Origin: Rhodoligotrophos appendicifer
Lineage (GTDB): Bacteria > Pseudomonadota > Alphaproteobacteria > Rhizobiales > Im1
DNA: 64,000 nt
Assembly (NCBI RefSeq): GCF_007474605.1
Contig: NZ_VHKL01000011.1
Span: 167,438 to 231,437, forward strand
Reading direction: 5' to 3'
The notes beneath the pieces were generated by a model. That model saw nothing but the letters and a program-made list of their open reading frames with translations. It was not told the origin of the DNA and did no database searches. A program made the translations under genes and the position numbers. Of the stretch, positions 1 through 8,523 are shown one piece after another (the first letter of the stretch is position 1; each line of letters opens with the position of its first letter).

Positions 1-360
1 CAGGCGTGGAGCGGGCAGATGCCCGACATCCTGCCGCATGCGCAACGGCGCCTGCTGGAGATCCTGCGGGTGCTGGCCATGGATTCGGAAATCATCCTCC
101 TGGACGAACCGGCGGCGGGCCTGTCGTCGGCGGAGCGGCTGAAGCTGTCGTCCCTGCTCCGCCTGGTGCGGGACAGGATGGGGAAGACGGTGGTGCTCAT
201 CGAACACGACCTGCATCTCGTCTGGGACGTCGCCGATCAGATCACGGTGCTCGATGCCGGGGAGGTCGTGGCCGACGGGGCGCCCAAGGACATTCTCAAC
301 GAGGCCCGAGTCCGCAGCCTTTTCGCAGGGACAGTGCAGAAGGCCGGTGCCGATGCTTGA
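1..360 (+). CDS. Branched-chain-type ABC transporter ATP-binding protein (LivG-like), 3' part
   Basis: The gene begins before the window, and only about 119 C-terminal residues are present. Visible are a Walker B segment (ILLDEPAAGLS), the H-loop histidine (VLIEHDL) and the usual D-loop region, so this is an ABC nucleotide-binding domain of the LivG type that powers import of amino acids or related amides. The stretch that should be the ABC signature (LAYGQ or LSGGQ in the family) reads LPHAQRRLLEIL, so the signature glycine appears to be replaced by alanine. The next ATPase gene starts inside this gene's last codons (ATG at 353), which indicates a translationally coupled LivG-LivF pair. The permease genes expected upstream lie outside the window. 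The substrate cannot be read from the sequence. Confidence 0.85.
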   Translation, partial: QAWSGQMPDILPHAQRRLLEILRVLAMDSEIILLDEPAAGLSSAERLKLSSLLRLVRDRMGKTVVLIEHDLHLVWDVADQITVLDAGEVVADGAPKDILNEARVRSLFAGTVQKAGADA

Positions 361-1072
361 GGTGCGCGACCTTCACGCAGGCTATGGCCGCGTCCCCGTG
401 CTGCATGGGATCAATCTCAGCCTGAAGGCCGGGGAGATCGTGCTCGTGCTGGGGGCGAATGGTGCGGGAAAATCAACGCTGCTCAGGACCATTTCCGGTT
501 TCATCAAGCCCACATCCGGCTCGGTCCTCTATGAGGGCGTCGACATTACCGGTCGGCGACCGGAAGAATCGGCGCGGGCGGGACTTCGCCTCGTGCTCGA
601 CGGACACCGCGTGTTCCCGAACATCTCGGTTGCCGACAATATCCGGCTCGGTGCCGTGATGCATGGCGGCAAGCATTCCTTCGAGGATCTGGCCGGACCG
701 GCGCTCGAGATGTTCCCGATCCTGCGCGAGAAGCTGCACCAGCCGGCGCGCGAACTCAGCGGCGGGCAGCAGCAGATGGTCGCGCTCGCCCAGGCGTTTG
801 CGGCAAAGCCGAAGGTCCTGTTGTGCGACGAGCCCTCGCTCGGCCTCGCGCAGGCGCTGCTGCCGCCGATCCTCGAATTCCTGAGCAATTGGGCGAGGTC
901 GGGCACCGGGATCATCATCGTGGAGCAGCAGATCGGGGTGGCGCTGCATGTGGCCGACCGGGCCATCGTCATCGAGCGCGGCGAGGTCAAGCTGACCGGG
1001 ACGGCGGACGAAATCCGCAACAACCCCCGGGTCCAAGACATCTATATGGGTATCCAGTCCGATGCACGGTAA
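353..1072 (+). CDS. Branched-chain-type ABC transporter ATP-binding protein (LivF-like)
   Basis: The protein has 239 residues, the usual LivF length. It carries Walker A GANGAGKST (about residues 31-39), signature LSGGQQQ, Walker B VLLCDEPSLGLA and an H-loop region in which the usual histidine is Gln (IIIVEQQIG). A glutamine at this position is also seen in many LivF proteins. The start is the ATG overlapping the end of the upstream LivG-like gene. An in-frame upstream extension has no family-like sequence and was discarded. It pairs with the upstream ATPase as the second energy-coupling subunit of a Liv/HAAT importer. The periplasmic binding protein at 4515-5723 is the likely cognate receptor. 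The following oxidoreductase starts inside its last codons, so the transporter and enzymes form one transcript. Confidence 0.92.
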   Translation: MLEVRDLHAGYGRVPVLHGINLSLKAGEIVLVLGANGAGKSTLLRTISGFIKPTSGSVLYEGVDITGRRPEESARAGLRLVLDGHRVFPNISVADNIRLGAVMHGGKHSFEDLAGPALEMFPILREKLHQPARELSGGQQQMVALAQAFAAKPKVLLCDEPSLGLAQALLPPILEFLSNWARSGTGIIIVEQQIGVALHVADRAIVIERGEVKLTGTADEIRNNPRVQDIYMGIQSDAR

Positions 1073-2246
1073 ACGCCAGAGCGCGCTGCTCAGCCCCCTG
1101 CAGATCCGCGACACGGTGTTCAAGAACCGGATCGTGATCTCGCCGATGCAACAATATGCGGCGACGGTCGATGGCAAGGTCGGGCCCTGGCATCGCGCGC
1201 ATCTCGGCCGCCTGGCGGCGGGGGGCGCCGGCCTCGTCTTCGCCGAGGTAACGGCGGTCAGCCCCGAGGGGCGGAACACGTATGCGGATACGGGATTGTG
1301 GTCCGATGACCAGATCGACGGCTGGTCGCGGCTGACCGAGGAGATGGCAGCGACGAGCATTCCGGGCATCCAGATCGGACATTGCGGCCGCAAGGCTTCG
1401 ATCCAACGTCCCTGGGACGGGTTCGGGCCGCTGACGGAAGCGGATGCGGCGCGGGGGGAGGCGCCGTGGCCGGTGGTCGGACCGTCGGCGATCGCGTCGA
1501 ATCCGGGATGGCCGGTTCCCGCCGAACTCACGCTCGACCAGATCAAGGTGCTCGTCGATCAGTTCGCCAGCGCGACGCGACGTGCATTGGCGGCCGGATT
1601 CCAGGCCCTCAACATTCATGGCGCCCATGGCTATCTCATCCATAGCTTCCTCTCACCGCTGAGCAACCAACGGAGCGATGCCTATGGCGGCGATCGGGCC
1701 GGGCGGATGCGGTTTGCCCTGGAGGTGGCAGAGGCCGTCCGCGCGAATTGGCCGGGCACGCTGCCGATCTTTTTCAGGATCTCGGCCATCGACGGTCTGC
1801 CGGGCGGCTGGGAGATTGAGGATTCCATCGCCCTCGCTCGCGCGCTGAAAACGCGCGGGATCGATGTGATGGACTGTTCTTCGGGCGGCCTCACCGCGCG
1901 GTCGACGACAGCGGCGGTGCCCCGCCCGGAAGGCTACCAGGTGCCGCTCGCCGCCGCCGTGCGCGATGGCGCGGACATCGCCACCATGGCCGTGGGGCTG
2001 ATCCGCAACCCCAGTTTCGCGGAGGCGGTTGTGGCGGAGGGATCGGCTGATTTCGTCGCGATCGGCCGGGAGAGCCTGAACGACCCGTTCTGGCCGTTCC
2101 GCGCCGCGGTCGACCTGATGGGCGAGGCCGAGGGCTATGCAGCCTGGCCGAAACGCTATGGATGGTGGCTCGAACGCCGTGCCGAGCAATTGCGGCTCGA
2201 CCCGTCGGCGAGCGCCCCCCAACCCAAGGCCAAGGCCTCACAATAA
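1062..2246 (+). CDS. NADH:flavin oxidoreductase, Old Yellow Enzyme family
   Basis: This 394-residue TIM-barrel flavoprotein resembles YqjM and the N-terminal part of 2,4-dienoyl-CoA reductase. Evidence includes the FMN-barrel start (LLSPLQIRDTVFKNRIVISPM), a QIGHCGRK segment, the substrate-site motif NIHGAHGYL and the C-terminal phosphate loop (MAVGLIRNP, VAIGRESLNDP). Family members reduce activated C=C bonds with NAD(P)H, or in some relatives act on N-containing rings. The position where YqjM-type enzymes carry a cysteine (SPMCMYS) reads SPMQQYA here, unlike the second OYE at 39082-40206. That suggests a different redox tuning or substrate. The ATG at 1062 overlaps the end of the LivF-like gene. 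Together with the next four genes it forms the enzymatic part of the first module. Confidence 0.9.
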   Translation: MHGKRQSALLSPLQIRDTVFKNRIVISPMQQYAATVDGKVGPWHRAHLGRLAAGGAGLVFAEVTAVSPEGRNTYADTGLWSDDQIDGWSRLTEEMAATSIPGIQIGHCGRKASIQRPWDGFGPLTEADAARGEAPWPVVGPSAIASNPGWPVPAELTLDQIKVLVDQFASATRRALAAGFQALNIHGAHGYLIHSFLSPLSNQRSDAYGGDRAGRMRFALEVAEAVRANWPGTLPIFFRISAIDGLPGGWEIEDSIALARALKTRGIDVMDCSSGGLTARSTTAAVPRPEGYQVPLAAAVRDGADIATMAVGLIRNPSFAEAVVAEGSADFVAIGRESLNDPFWPFRAAVDLMGEAEGYAAWPKRYGWWLERRAEQLRLDPSASAPQPKAKASQ

Positions 2247-2269
2247 GCGGCCGATCAGCGAGGAAGAGA

Positions 2270-3397
2270 ATGGATTTCAGGGCACTGCCGTTCGATACGG
2301 AAACGATGCTGGCGGGGCTGCGACCCTGGATCGAGTGCGAGAGCCCGACCTGGGATGCGTCGGCGGTCAACCGGATGATGGACCTGGCATCGAAGGACCT
2401 CGCCGAGGCGGGCGCCGAGCTCACGCGCTTTCCGGGGCGCCAGGGCTTCGGGGATTGCGTCCGGGCGGCGTTTCCGAGCCGGAGCGATGCACCCGGCGTC
2501 CTCATCATGGGCCACATGGATACGGTTCATCCCATCGGGACGCTCCAGCAGTTGCCGTGGCGCCGTGAGGAAGAGAAATGCTTCGGTCCGGGGATCCTGG
2601 ACATGAAGGGCGGCAACTTCATCGCTCTGGAGGCAGTGCGCCAGCTGCGGCGGGCCGGTCTGGACACGCCGCTCCCGGTGACGATCCTGCTCACCAGCGA
2701 CGAGGAAGTGGGCAGCCCCAGCACCCGGGAGCTGATCGAACAAGAGGCCAGCAAGCACAAATTCGTCCTGGTGCCGGAACCGGGCATGGCGGATGGCGGC
2801 GTCGTCTCGGGCCGCTATGCGATCGCCCGGTACAATCTCGAGGCGGTCGGCAAGCCGAGCCATGCGGGCGCCCGGCTGGCGGAGGGACGTTCCGCCATTC
2901 GCGAGATGGCCAAGCAGATCCTGGCCATCGGCGACATGACGACGGAAGACTGCACCTTCAGCGTCGGCGTCGTGCATGGTGGCAAATGGGTCAATTGCGT
3001 GCCGACTGTCTGTACAGGCGAGGTGCTCAGCATGGCGAAGCGCCAGAGCCATCTCGATGCGGGCGTGGCGAAGATCATGGGTCTTTCGGGGCGGCATGAC
3101 GGGGTGGATTTCACCGTGACCCGAGGCGTGACCCGGCCGGTGTGGGAGCCAGCGCCCAATACAGTCGAGCTCTTGGAGATCGCGCGCGGGGTCGGGCGAT
3201 CCCTGGGGGTGGAGCTGAGCGACCGCAGCGTCGGCGGCGGATCCGACGGGAACTTCACGGGATCCATGGGGATCGCGACCCTGGACGGGCTCGGCTGCAT
3301 GGGCGACGGCTACCACACGCTGGAGGAGTATATCACCATCTCCAGCCTCACCCTGAGGGCCAAGCTGCTGGCGGGCCTGCTGATGGAGCTCCGATAG
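2270..3397 (+). CDS. M20 family metallopeptidase (glutamate carboxypeptidase/ArgE/DapE-like)
   Basis: The protein has 375 residues and shows the co-catalytic zinc motifs of clan MH/M20: GHMDTVHP, GPGILDMKGG, TSDEEVGS with the catalytic Glu-Glu pair, and a late YHTLEEY histidine. A dimerization domain lies between residues of about 180 and 290. Family enzymes hydrolyse N-acyl or peptide bonds of amino acids, and this one most resembles carboxypeptidase G2-type proteins. The start at 2270 is preceded by AGGAAGAG. A longer in-frame opening (from 2162) lies inside the OYE gene and was rejected. In this operon the enzyme would cleave an imported amide or N-acyl amino acid. The exact substrate is unknown. 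Confidence 0.9.
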   Translation: MDFRALPFDTETMLAGLRPWIECESPTWDASAVNRMMDLASKDLAEAGAELTRFPGRQGFGDCVRAAFPSRSDAPGVLIMGHMDTVHPIGTLQQLPWRREEEKCFGPGILDMKGGNFIALEAVRQLRRAGLDTPLPVTILLTSDEEVGSPSTRELIEQEASKHKFVLVPEPGMADGGVVSGRYAIARYNLEAVGKPSHAGARLAEGRSAIREMAKQILAIGDMTTEDCTFSVGVVHGGKWVNCVPTVCTGEVLSMAKRQSHLDAGVAKIMGLSGRHDGVDFTVTRGVTRPVWEPAPNTVELLEIARGVGRSLGVELSDRSVGGGSDGNFTGSMGIATLDGLGCMGDGYHTLEEYITISSLTLRAKLLAGLLMELR

Positions 3398-3960
3398 TGG
3401 CGCAGTCGCTCTTCGAGCTCCGGCAATACAGGGTCGCCGACGGGCGGATGCAGGAGGAGATCGATCGCGCCCTGACCTGCATCCTGCCGCCGGAAAAAGG
3501 GGGGCTGGGGCTTTTCGCGCGCTATGGCATCCCGGCTCCGGTCGGCATGTGGAGAGCAATCAGCGGGCCGAATCTGCCCTGCGTGGTGTTCGTGTATGAA
3601 TGGCCGAGCGTGGCGGCCAGGGCCGCCGCGTTCGAGAGCTTCTATGTGGATCCGGCGTGGCAGGAGGAGCGTGCCCGGAGCAATGGCGGCCAGGAGATCG
3701 TGGACCGCTTGGACGATCTGCTGCTCGTCGGCGAAAAGCCTCGCCCGATGACGGCGGGGCAGATCTATGAATTTGCGCGGGCGACGTCGGGGAGGGCACC
3801 CGAGGGCGTGGTCGCGTCGTTCTCGCCGCTTTGCGGAAACGACATCTCGGATGTCTGGATCATTGCCCATTCCTCGCTGGTTGCGGCGGTCGAGACGCCC
3901 AGCGACGATCCGGGGTCGCGGCTGTTCTGCGAGCTGATCGATCCGGGCATCGCCGCATGA
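3397..3960 (+). CDS. NIPSNAP-like dimeric alpha/beta-barrel protein
   Basis: The 187-residue product begins with GTG whose G is the last base of the preceding TAG stop, a very tight coupling. The first ~110 residues match the NIPSNAP pattern: FELRQYRV at the N-terminus, a central VVFVYEW strand, and the FESFYVDPAWQEERA signature, comparable to the FWVDPEW motif of the NIPSNAP at 29130-29462. The C-terminal ~75 residues look like a second, degenerate barrel repeat. NIPSNAP and related dimeric ferredoxin-like folds are often accessory or small oxygenase/isomerase-like proteins in catabolic operons, but a specific reaction is not known. Its placement between a peptidase and further barrel genes suggests a pathway role. 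Confidence 0.75.
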   Translation: MAQSLFELRQYRVADGRMQEEIDRALTCILPPEKGGLGLFARYGIPAPVGMWRAISGPNLPCVVFVYEWPSVAARAAAFESFYVDPAWQEERARSNGGQEIVDRLDDLLLVGEKPRPMTAGQIYEFARATSGRAPEGVVASFSPLCGNDISDVWIIAHSSLVAAVETPSDDPGSRLFCELIDPGIAA

Positions 3961-4439
3961 GGGAGGTCTTTCGCATCGGCGTGGCGGGCAGGGCCATCCA
4001 CATCAGGCGGTGGCCGAGCTGGGAGGCCTTCGATGCCGAAAGGCCGGGGCCGATCGACATGCCCTGCGTGCTGGCCTATGCCGATGGCGAGGTGCGCCTG
4101 GAGGCCACGGACGGCGCGGGTTTCGAGATCCAGCGCATCCGAGTGAACAATGGCGCCGGATCGGCGGCGCGAACGCTCATCGCGGCAGATCTCGCCGCCT
4201 GGCAGGATGCCGGGGCCACAGTGATCGGCAGCTTCGAGATCGTGCATGGCCACGACCTGCCGGCGCGGGTCCTGATTTTGAACTGGACCAGCATCGAGCA
4301 GGCCGGAGCCGCTCAAAGGACCATCGAATCCGATCCGGGAGCCCAAGCACGACGGCGCACCGAACGGACGGGCGCCCATCGATCCGCCATTCGCATCAGC
4401 AGCCGGCTCTTGGGCTGCACCTTGTCCGTAGCACGCTGA
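3957..4439 (+). CDS. Hypothetical protein, possibly a second NIPSNAP-like barrel
   Basis: The 160-residue reading frame starts at an ATG that overlaps the upstream TGA stop (ATGA), so it is probably co-translated with the NIPSNAP-like gene. The first ~120 residues alternate short strands and helices (RVLILNWTSIEQAG near residue 110 resembles the strand-helix turn before the DP.W motif of NIPSNAP). No catalytic motif is recognised. The last ~35 residues are arginine/serine-rich and unlike the rest, so the true C-terminus could be altered by a frameshift. The function is unknown. The call rests mainly on gene spacing and reading-frame continuity. Confidence 0.55.
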   Translation: MREVFRIGVAGRAIHIRRWPSWEAFDAERPGPIDMPCVLAYADGEVRLEATDGAGFEIQRIRVNNGAGSAARTLIAADLAAWQDAGATVIGSFEIVHGHDLPARVLILNWTSIEQAGAAQRTIESDPGAQARRRTERTGAHRSAIRISSRLLGCTLSVAR

Positions 4440-4514
4440 ATGGCGCGTGCACGTACAGCTTACCAAGACGAGAACGAACCATCTGGAGTGGGAATAATGA
4501 AGGAGGAGTGGTCA

Positions 4515-5723
4515 ATGAACGCTATTCGATTCACATCGCAGCGGCGGGTGCTTGCCGCCGCAATCCTGGCGGCGAGCCTGCCAATGGCACCGGCCATCGC
4601 ACAGGAGGCGCCCGCCAAGATCGGGCTGTTCCTGGAACTCACGGGGGGATCGGCGTCGACGACGTCGGAAGCGAGCCAGTTGGGCGTCGAGCTCGCCATC
4701 TCGGAAATCAACGCCGCGGGAGGGATCGGGGGCCGCAAGCTGCAAATGGTGGTCGCCGACACGCAGACGGATGCAACCGTGGGCGTCGGCGAAATGAAGC
4801 GGCTCGTCCTCCAGGACGAAGTGGATTTCGTCTTCGGGCCGGTGATCAGCCAAGTGTTCATGGCCGCCGCCCCGGTCGTCAATGAGGCGAAGGTCAGTTC
4901 CATCGGCTCCACGGGATCGATGGCCATCACTCCGACCTTCGCGCCCTATTATTTCAGCACCCTCATCAATGCCGAGGTCCAGGCAAAGAAGATGGTCTCG
5001 CAGGCCGTCGATGTTCGCAAGGCCAAGAAGGTCGCGATCCTCTCGGATACCGGTGCCCAGGCCAAGGATTTCGTGGCCGCGGTGAAAAAGGAACTGGAGG
5101 CGCGCGGCGTCGAACTGACGGGTACGCAAGAATATCAATACCGGGCTACGGACATGACCCCGCAGTTTCTGGCGCTGCGCCGGAGCGAACCCGAAGAGCT
5201 CCTGTTCTTCACCTCCAGCGGCGAGGATGGCGGTCACGCCCTCAAGAGCCTCAGCGAGCTGGGATGGGACATCCATGTGACCGGCAATTGGAGCATCGGT
5301 GCGTTTGCGGAGATCGTCGAGCAGATCGCCGGAAAAGAGGCGATGAAGAACGTGACCGGCGCGAATTACCGCGGGTTCACCTATTGCAAGGGCGGCGAGC
5401 AGCCGACGGCCTTCCTCGATCTCGTGGCGAAGGCCAAGACATTCGCACCCGATCGGGCGGCGCGGGCCTCCATGACCTTCGTGGCGCTGTTCTATGACGC
5501 GACCTATCTGATGAAGGCTGCCGTCGAGGGGACAGGAAACAAGTGGGAAGGACCGGCGATCGCCGCGTGGATCGAGAAGAATGCCGGCTCCGTCAAAGGT
5601 GTGACCGGTGTCTACACCCCGTCCGCGACCTCGCATTTCCTTTATGACGCCAATGCCGTGGTGACCGTCATTCCGAGCGAGCGTGGCGAAGCCAACATCC
5701 AGGAAAGAGCCGACTGCTCTTGA
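4515..5723 (+). CDS. ABC transporter substrate-binding protein, Liv/amide type (Peripla_BP_6)
   Basis: The protein has 402 residues. A signal peptide with a basic start (NAIRFTSQRR), hydrophobic core and a probable AIA-QE cleavage site is followed by a type I periplasmic-binding fold: KIGLFLELTGGSA, GVELAISEINAAGGIGGRK, and a hinge-region repeat of the same design. This is the LivJ/AmiC-like receptor family that binds branched-chain amino acids, amides or aromatic acids. The start at 4515 was chosen because AAGGAGG lies just upstream. Its neighbours are the Liv-type ATPases at the left edge, so it is probably their receptor. A strong hairpin lies in the 3' untranslated stretch at 5767-5797. 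Confidence 0.9.
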   Translation: MNAIRFTSQRRVLAAAILAASLPMAPAIAQEAPAKIGLFLELTGGSASTTSEASQLGVELAISEINAAGGIGGRKLQMVVADTQTDATVGVGEMKRLVLQDEVDFVFGPVISQVFMAAAPVVNEAKVSSIGSTGSMAITPTFAPYYFSTLINAEVQAKKMVSQAVDVRKAKKVAILSDTGAQAKDFVAAVKKELEARGVELTGTQEYQYRATDMTPQFLALRRSEPEELLFFTSSGEDGGHALKSLSELGWDIHVTGNWSIGAFAEIVEQIAGKEAMKNVTGANYRGFTYCKGGEQPTAFLDLVAKAKTFAPDRAARASMTFVALFYDATYLMKAAVEGTGNKWEGPAIAAWIEKNAGSVKGVTGVYTPSATSHFLYDANAVVTVIPSERGEANIQERADCS

Positions 5724-5766
5724 AGCCCACAAGGCTTGGCCGCGCAGACGGCCGCTCTTGAACCTC

Positions 5767-5797
5767 GGGACGCATCCAGGCCAACAGGATGCGTCCC
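5767..5797 (+). terminator. Perfect 11-bp hairpin after the binding-protein gene (terminator or mRNA stabiliser)
   Basis: GGGACGCATCC at 5767-5777 and its exact complement at 5787-5797 flank a 9-nt loop. The downstream bases (TTCACACC) contain little U-tract, so full Rho-independent termination is doubtful. The hairpin more likely stabilises the binding-protein transcript and reduces expression of the downstream gene. Confidence 0.55.
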
Positions 5798-5829
5798 TTC
5801 ACACCATCTTCCGAGGAGGGCGCATTCCC

Positions 5830-6474
5830 GTGCCGTCGCTGATTTACACCGCCGAGCTTCTCCTGGATCAGGAAGACCGAGAACCGTTCCTGCAGTGGTA
5901 TGCCTATCGGCATGCGCCGGATCTGTTTCCCATCGGGTTCCAGGTCTGCACCTGCTACCAGGCCGTGATCGGGGACATGACCTTTCTCGACATCTATGAA
6001 ATCCCCGAATGGGAGATCTTCACCGGCAGGCCGTATGCGCGCATGGCCGAGAAGGACGTCTATGCGGGCGAGGTCCTGGCCAAGCGCCGCGACAAGGCCC
6101 ATACGCTGTACCAGCACCGGCAGCTGGCGCCCGAGGGCGCGACCACCGAGGTGCTGGCCGATGCGGATTGGGTGTCCGTGCTGCGTTTCAACTCGAGCCT
6201 CGATGCCGAGGACATGCAGGCGGCCCTACAAGCCGAGGCGTCACGGCTCGCCGCGGATGGCGCCACGGGCGTGCGCTTTGCCGAGCGCAGCCGAGACCAT
6301 CCGGTCTACACCACCCACCGACCCCACTACATGCTGATGGCGGAATGGCCGGAGCGTCCGTCCTCGGAGGCATCGCTGTTCGACCGTCTGCCGCAGCAGC
6401 TTCCCGGGGCCTTGTCGGAGATCACCCCCTTTCTGGGGCGGCGCGTCTATCCCTGGCCGAATACCCGCGCGTGA
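5830..6474 (+). CDS. Conserved hypothetical protein, dimeric alpha/beta-barrel type
   Basis: This 214-residue product starts at GTG 5830 with AGGAGG ten bases upstream. The N-terminal half contains a WYAYRHAPDL segment that resembles the W..EH.PDL motif of EthD-like and related dimeric alpha/beta-barrel proteins. The second half (VLRFNSSLDAEDMQAAL, then YMLMAEWP) looks like a second barrel repeat, so this may be a fused pair of ferredoxin-like domains. There is no signal peptide or membrane segment. It lies between the binding-protein gene and an SDR and is probably part of the same catabolic operon. A reaction cannot be assigned. Confidence 0.6.
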   Translation: MPSLIYTAELLLDQEDREPFLQWYAYRHAPDLFPIGFQVCTCYQAVIGDMTFLDIYEIPEWEIFTGRPYARMAEKDVYAGEVLAKRRDKAHTLYQHRQLAPEGATTEVLADADWVSVLRFNSSLDAEDMQAALQAEASRLAADGATGVRFAERSRDHPVYTTHRPHYMLMAEWPERPSSEASLFDRLPQQLPGALSEITPFLGRRVYPWPNTRA

Positions 6475-6508
6475 GCCATGGCCCGAGATCAAGCTTGAGG
6501 AGATCCGC

Positions 6509-7240
6509 GTGAGACTTGAAGGGCGACGTATCCTGATCACGGGAGCCGGTTCGGGGATCGGGCTCGCCGCGATGCACATGCTGCAGCGGGAAGGTGCGCG
6601 CGTCGGCGCGATCGATCTGAAGCCCATGGAGATGACGGCGGGAAGCATTGCCGCGGTGGCCGATGTGAGCCGAGAGGATGACGTCATGGACGCGGTCGAG
6701 ATCCTCGCCAAGGGTCTCGGCGGGCTGGACGGCGTCGTCAACTCGGCAGGCATCGATTTCATCCGGCAGTTCTCCGAGATGGCGTCGGCCGATTGGCACC
6801 GGATCATGGCGGTCAACCTCAACGGGCCGTTTCATGTGTGCAAGGCCGCGCTGCCGCATCTGAAGCAGGCGGGAGCGGGGACGATCGTCAACATCTCGTC
6901 GGCGGCGGGATTGCGTCCTCTCGAACACAGGACGGCCTATTGCGCGTCGAAGGCGGGCCTGGTGATGTTCACCAAGACCCTGGCGGCCGACCTCGCCGGC
7001 GATGATATCCGCGCGAATGTCATCTGCCCGGGGATCGTCGATACTCCCCTGTTCCACGCCTCGTTCGAACAGGCGGCCGACCCACACGCCGAGCTGGCCC
7101 GGATCAAGGACCGCTATGTGATCAAACGGGCGGCGCGACCCGACGAGATCGCCGCGGCGGTGGTGTTTCTCTCCAGTGCGGAGTCGTCCTATATCACCGG
7201 CACGGCGCTTGCCGTCGACGGAGGGCGAAGCTTCCACTAA
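6509..7240 (+). CDS. Short-chain dehydrogenase/reductase
   Basis: The 243-residue SDR of the classical type shows the nucleotide motif TGAGSGIG at 11-18, NSAG near 78-81, catalytic Asn103, Ser130/131, Tyr144 and Lys148 (AYCASK), and the C-terminal ITGTALAVDGG typical of FabG-like enzymes. It starts with GTG preceded by GAGGAG. It would oxidise or reduce an alcohol/ketone intermediate with NAD(P). It follows the barrel protein and precedes the MFS transporter on the same strand, consistent with a late step in the first module. Substrate specificity cannot be told from sequence. Confidence 0.92.
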   Translation: MRLEGRRILITGAGSGIGLAAMHMLQREGARVGAIDLKPMEMTAGSIAAVADVSREDDVMDAVEILAKGLGGLDGVVNSAGIDFIRQFSEMASADWHRIMAVNLNGPFHVCKAALPHLKQAGAGTIVNISSAAGLRPLEHRTAYCASKAGLVMFTKTLAADLAGDDIRANVICPGIVDTPLFHASFEQAADPHAELARIKDRYVIKRAARPDEIAAAVVFLSSAESSYITGTALAVDGGRSFH

Positions 7241-7277
7241 CGCTGCGGGACTCGAGCTTGATTTTCCACGGTACAGC

Positions 7278-8489
7278 ATGACGGCAAAGGCGGCGGAGCC
7301 GCAGATGATGGCGCGGTCCGCCGTTCTCACCACTCTGGGGCTGACGACGGCCGTGCAGGTGTTGAGCTCCTTCCTCGCTCTCGGGGTTCCGGTGCTCGCT
7401 CCGGCGATCGCCGCAGACCTGGCCATCGATCCAGACAGCATCGGCTATTATCCCGCCCTCATGTATTCCGCTGCCCTGGCGATCTGCATCATCGGCGATC
7501 CGCTGCTGTCACGGGCGCGGCCGATGTTGCGCAGCCTGATCTGCGTCGCCGTCAGCACCGTGGGGTTCGCCCTGCTGCTGGGGGCGAGCCTGCCCATCTT
7601 CATGGTGGCGGCCGTCCTGATCGGGGTCGGCTATGGTCCCGTCGTGCCGGCGACCTCACAGATCCTGTCGGCGCGGACGCCGAGCCGCTATGCGAACCTG
7701 ATCTTCTCCCTGAAGCAGTCGGGGGCTCCGCTCGGGGGCGCCCTTGCCGGGCTCTCCCTTCCGCTTCTGGTGGGGCTGACCGGGGGGTGGTGGAGCACGG
7801 TCAGCATCGTCTCAGTCAGCTGTGCCGTCCTGCTGCTCTTGCTCGGGTCTTCGGTTCCGTGGCTCGACCGCGATGCCGTGCCGATCCGCTCCGCCGGCAT
7901 GCTGGGACCCATCAAGGCGGTCACCGCGCTTCCCCCGCTCCGGCGCCTGGTGATCATGTCGTCCTCCTATGGCGCGATGCAGCTGTGCCTGGGCGCCTTC
8001 CTCACGGTCTATCTGGTGCATGCGGTCGAGCTCGATCTCGCCTCGGCCGGTTTCATCTTCGGCGTGAGCCAAGCCGCCAGCATCGTCGGGCGATTGTTCT
8101 GGGGCTATGTGGCGGACCGGTTCTTCTCGCCGCGGGCCGTCATGGCGTTTCTCGGCTTCGCCATGGCGGCGACCGCACTGGGCGTCGCGAGCTTTACGGC
8201 GGACTGGCCGATGGCCGCGGTCCTCGCGGTGGCCTTCCTCTATGGAGCCACCGCCATGGGGTGGAACGGGGTGCTCCTGGCCGAGGTGGCGCGATTGGCT
8301 CCGCCGGGGCAAATCGGCCGGCTGACAAGCGGCGTGATGAGCGCCAATTATGCCGGAGTGGTGGTGGGCCCGCTCCTGTTCACCGCCATCGCCGCGGCCG
8401 CAGACACGCAGCGGGCGGGGTTCATCGCCATGGGCGTCATCACCGCCCTGTGCGCTGCCTTCTCGCTGGTGAAGTCCGGTCAGCGCTGA
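7278..8489 (+). CDS. Major facilitator superfamily transporter
   Basis: The protein has 403 residues with about 12 hydrophobic segments. The RARPMLRS loop stands where the MFS A motif is expected between TM2 and TM3, and the second half repeats the pattern (WGYVADRFFSPRAVMAF). It is an inner-membrane secondary transporter of unknown substrate. The ATG at 7278 was chosen because earlier in-frame codons lie within the SDR gene. It is the last plus-strand gene of the first module and ends facing the minus-strand SDR at 8524. It may import the pathway substrate or export an intermediate. Confidence 0.85.
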   Translation: MTAKAAEPQMMARSAVLTTLGLTTAVQVLSSFLALGVPVLAPAIAADLAIDPDSIGYYPALMYSAALAICIIGDPLLSRARPMLRSLICVAVSTVGFALLLGASLPIFMVAAVLIGVGYGPVVPATSQILSARTPSRYANLIFSLKQSGAPLGGALAGLSLPLLVGLTGGWWSTVSIVSVSCAVLLLLLGSSVPWLDRDAVPIRSAGMLGPIKAVTALPPLRRLVIMSSSYGAMQLCLGAFLTVYLVHAVELDLASAGFIFGVSQAASIVGRLFWGYVADRFFSPRAVMAFLGFAMAATALGVASFTADWPMAAVLAVAFLYGATAMGWNGVLLAEVARLAPPGQIGRLTSGVMSANYAGVVVGPLLFTAIAAAADTQRAGFIAMGVITALCAAFSLVKSGQR

Positions 8490-8523
8490 CCGAGGATACC
8501 GTATGGAGGTACGGGCGGTGAGG

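Noticed and set aside
8499..8514. CCGTA-TGGAGG-TACGG between convergent MFS and SDR genes as a bidirectional terminator
   Set aside because: The 5-bp stem is too short and no T-run follows on either strand.
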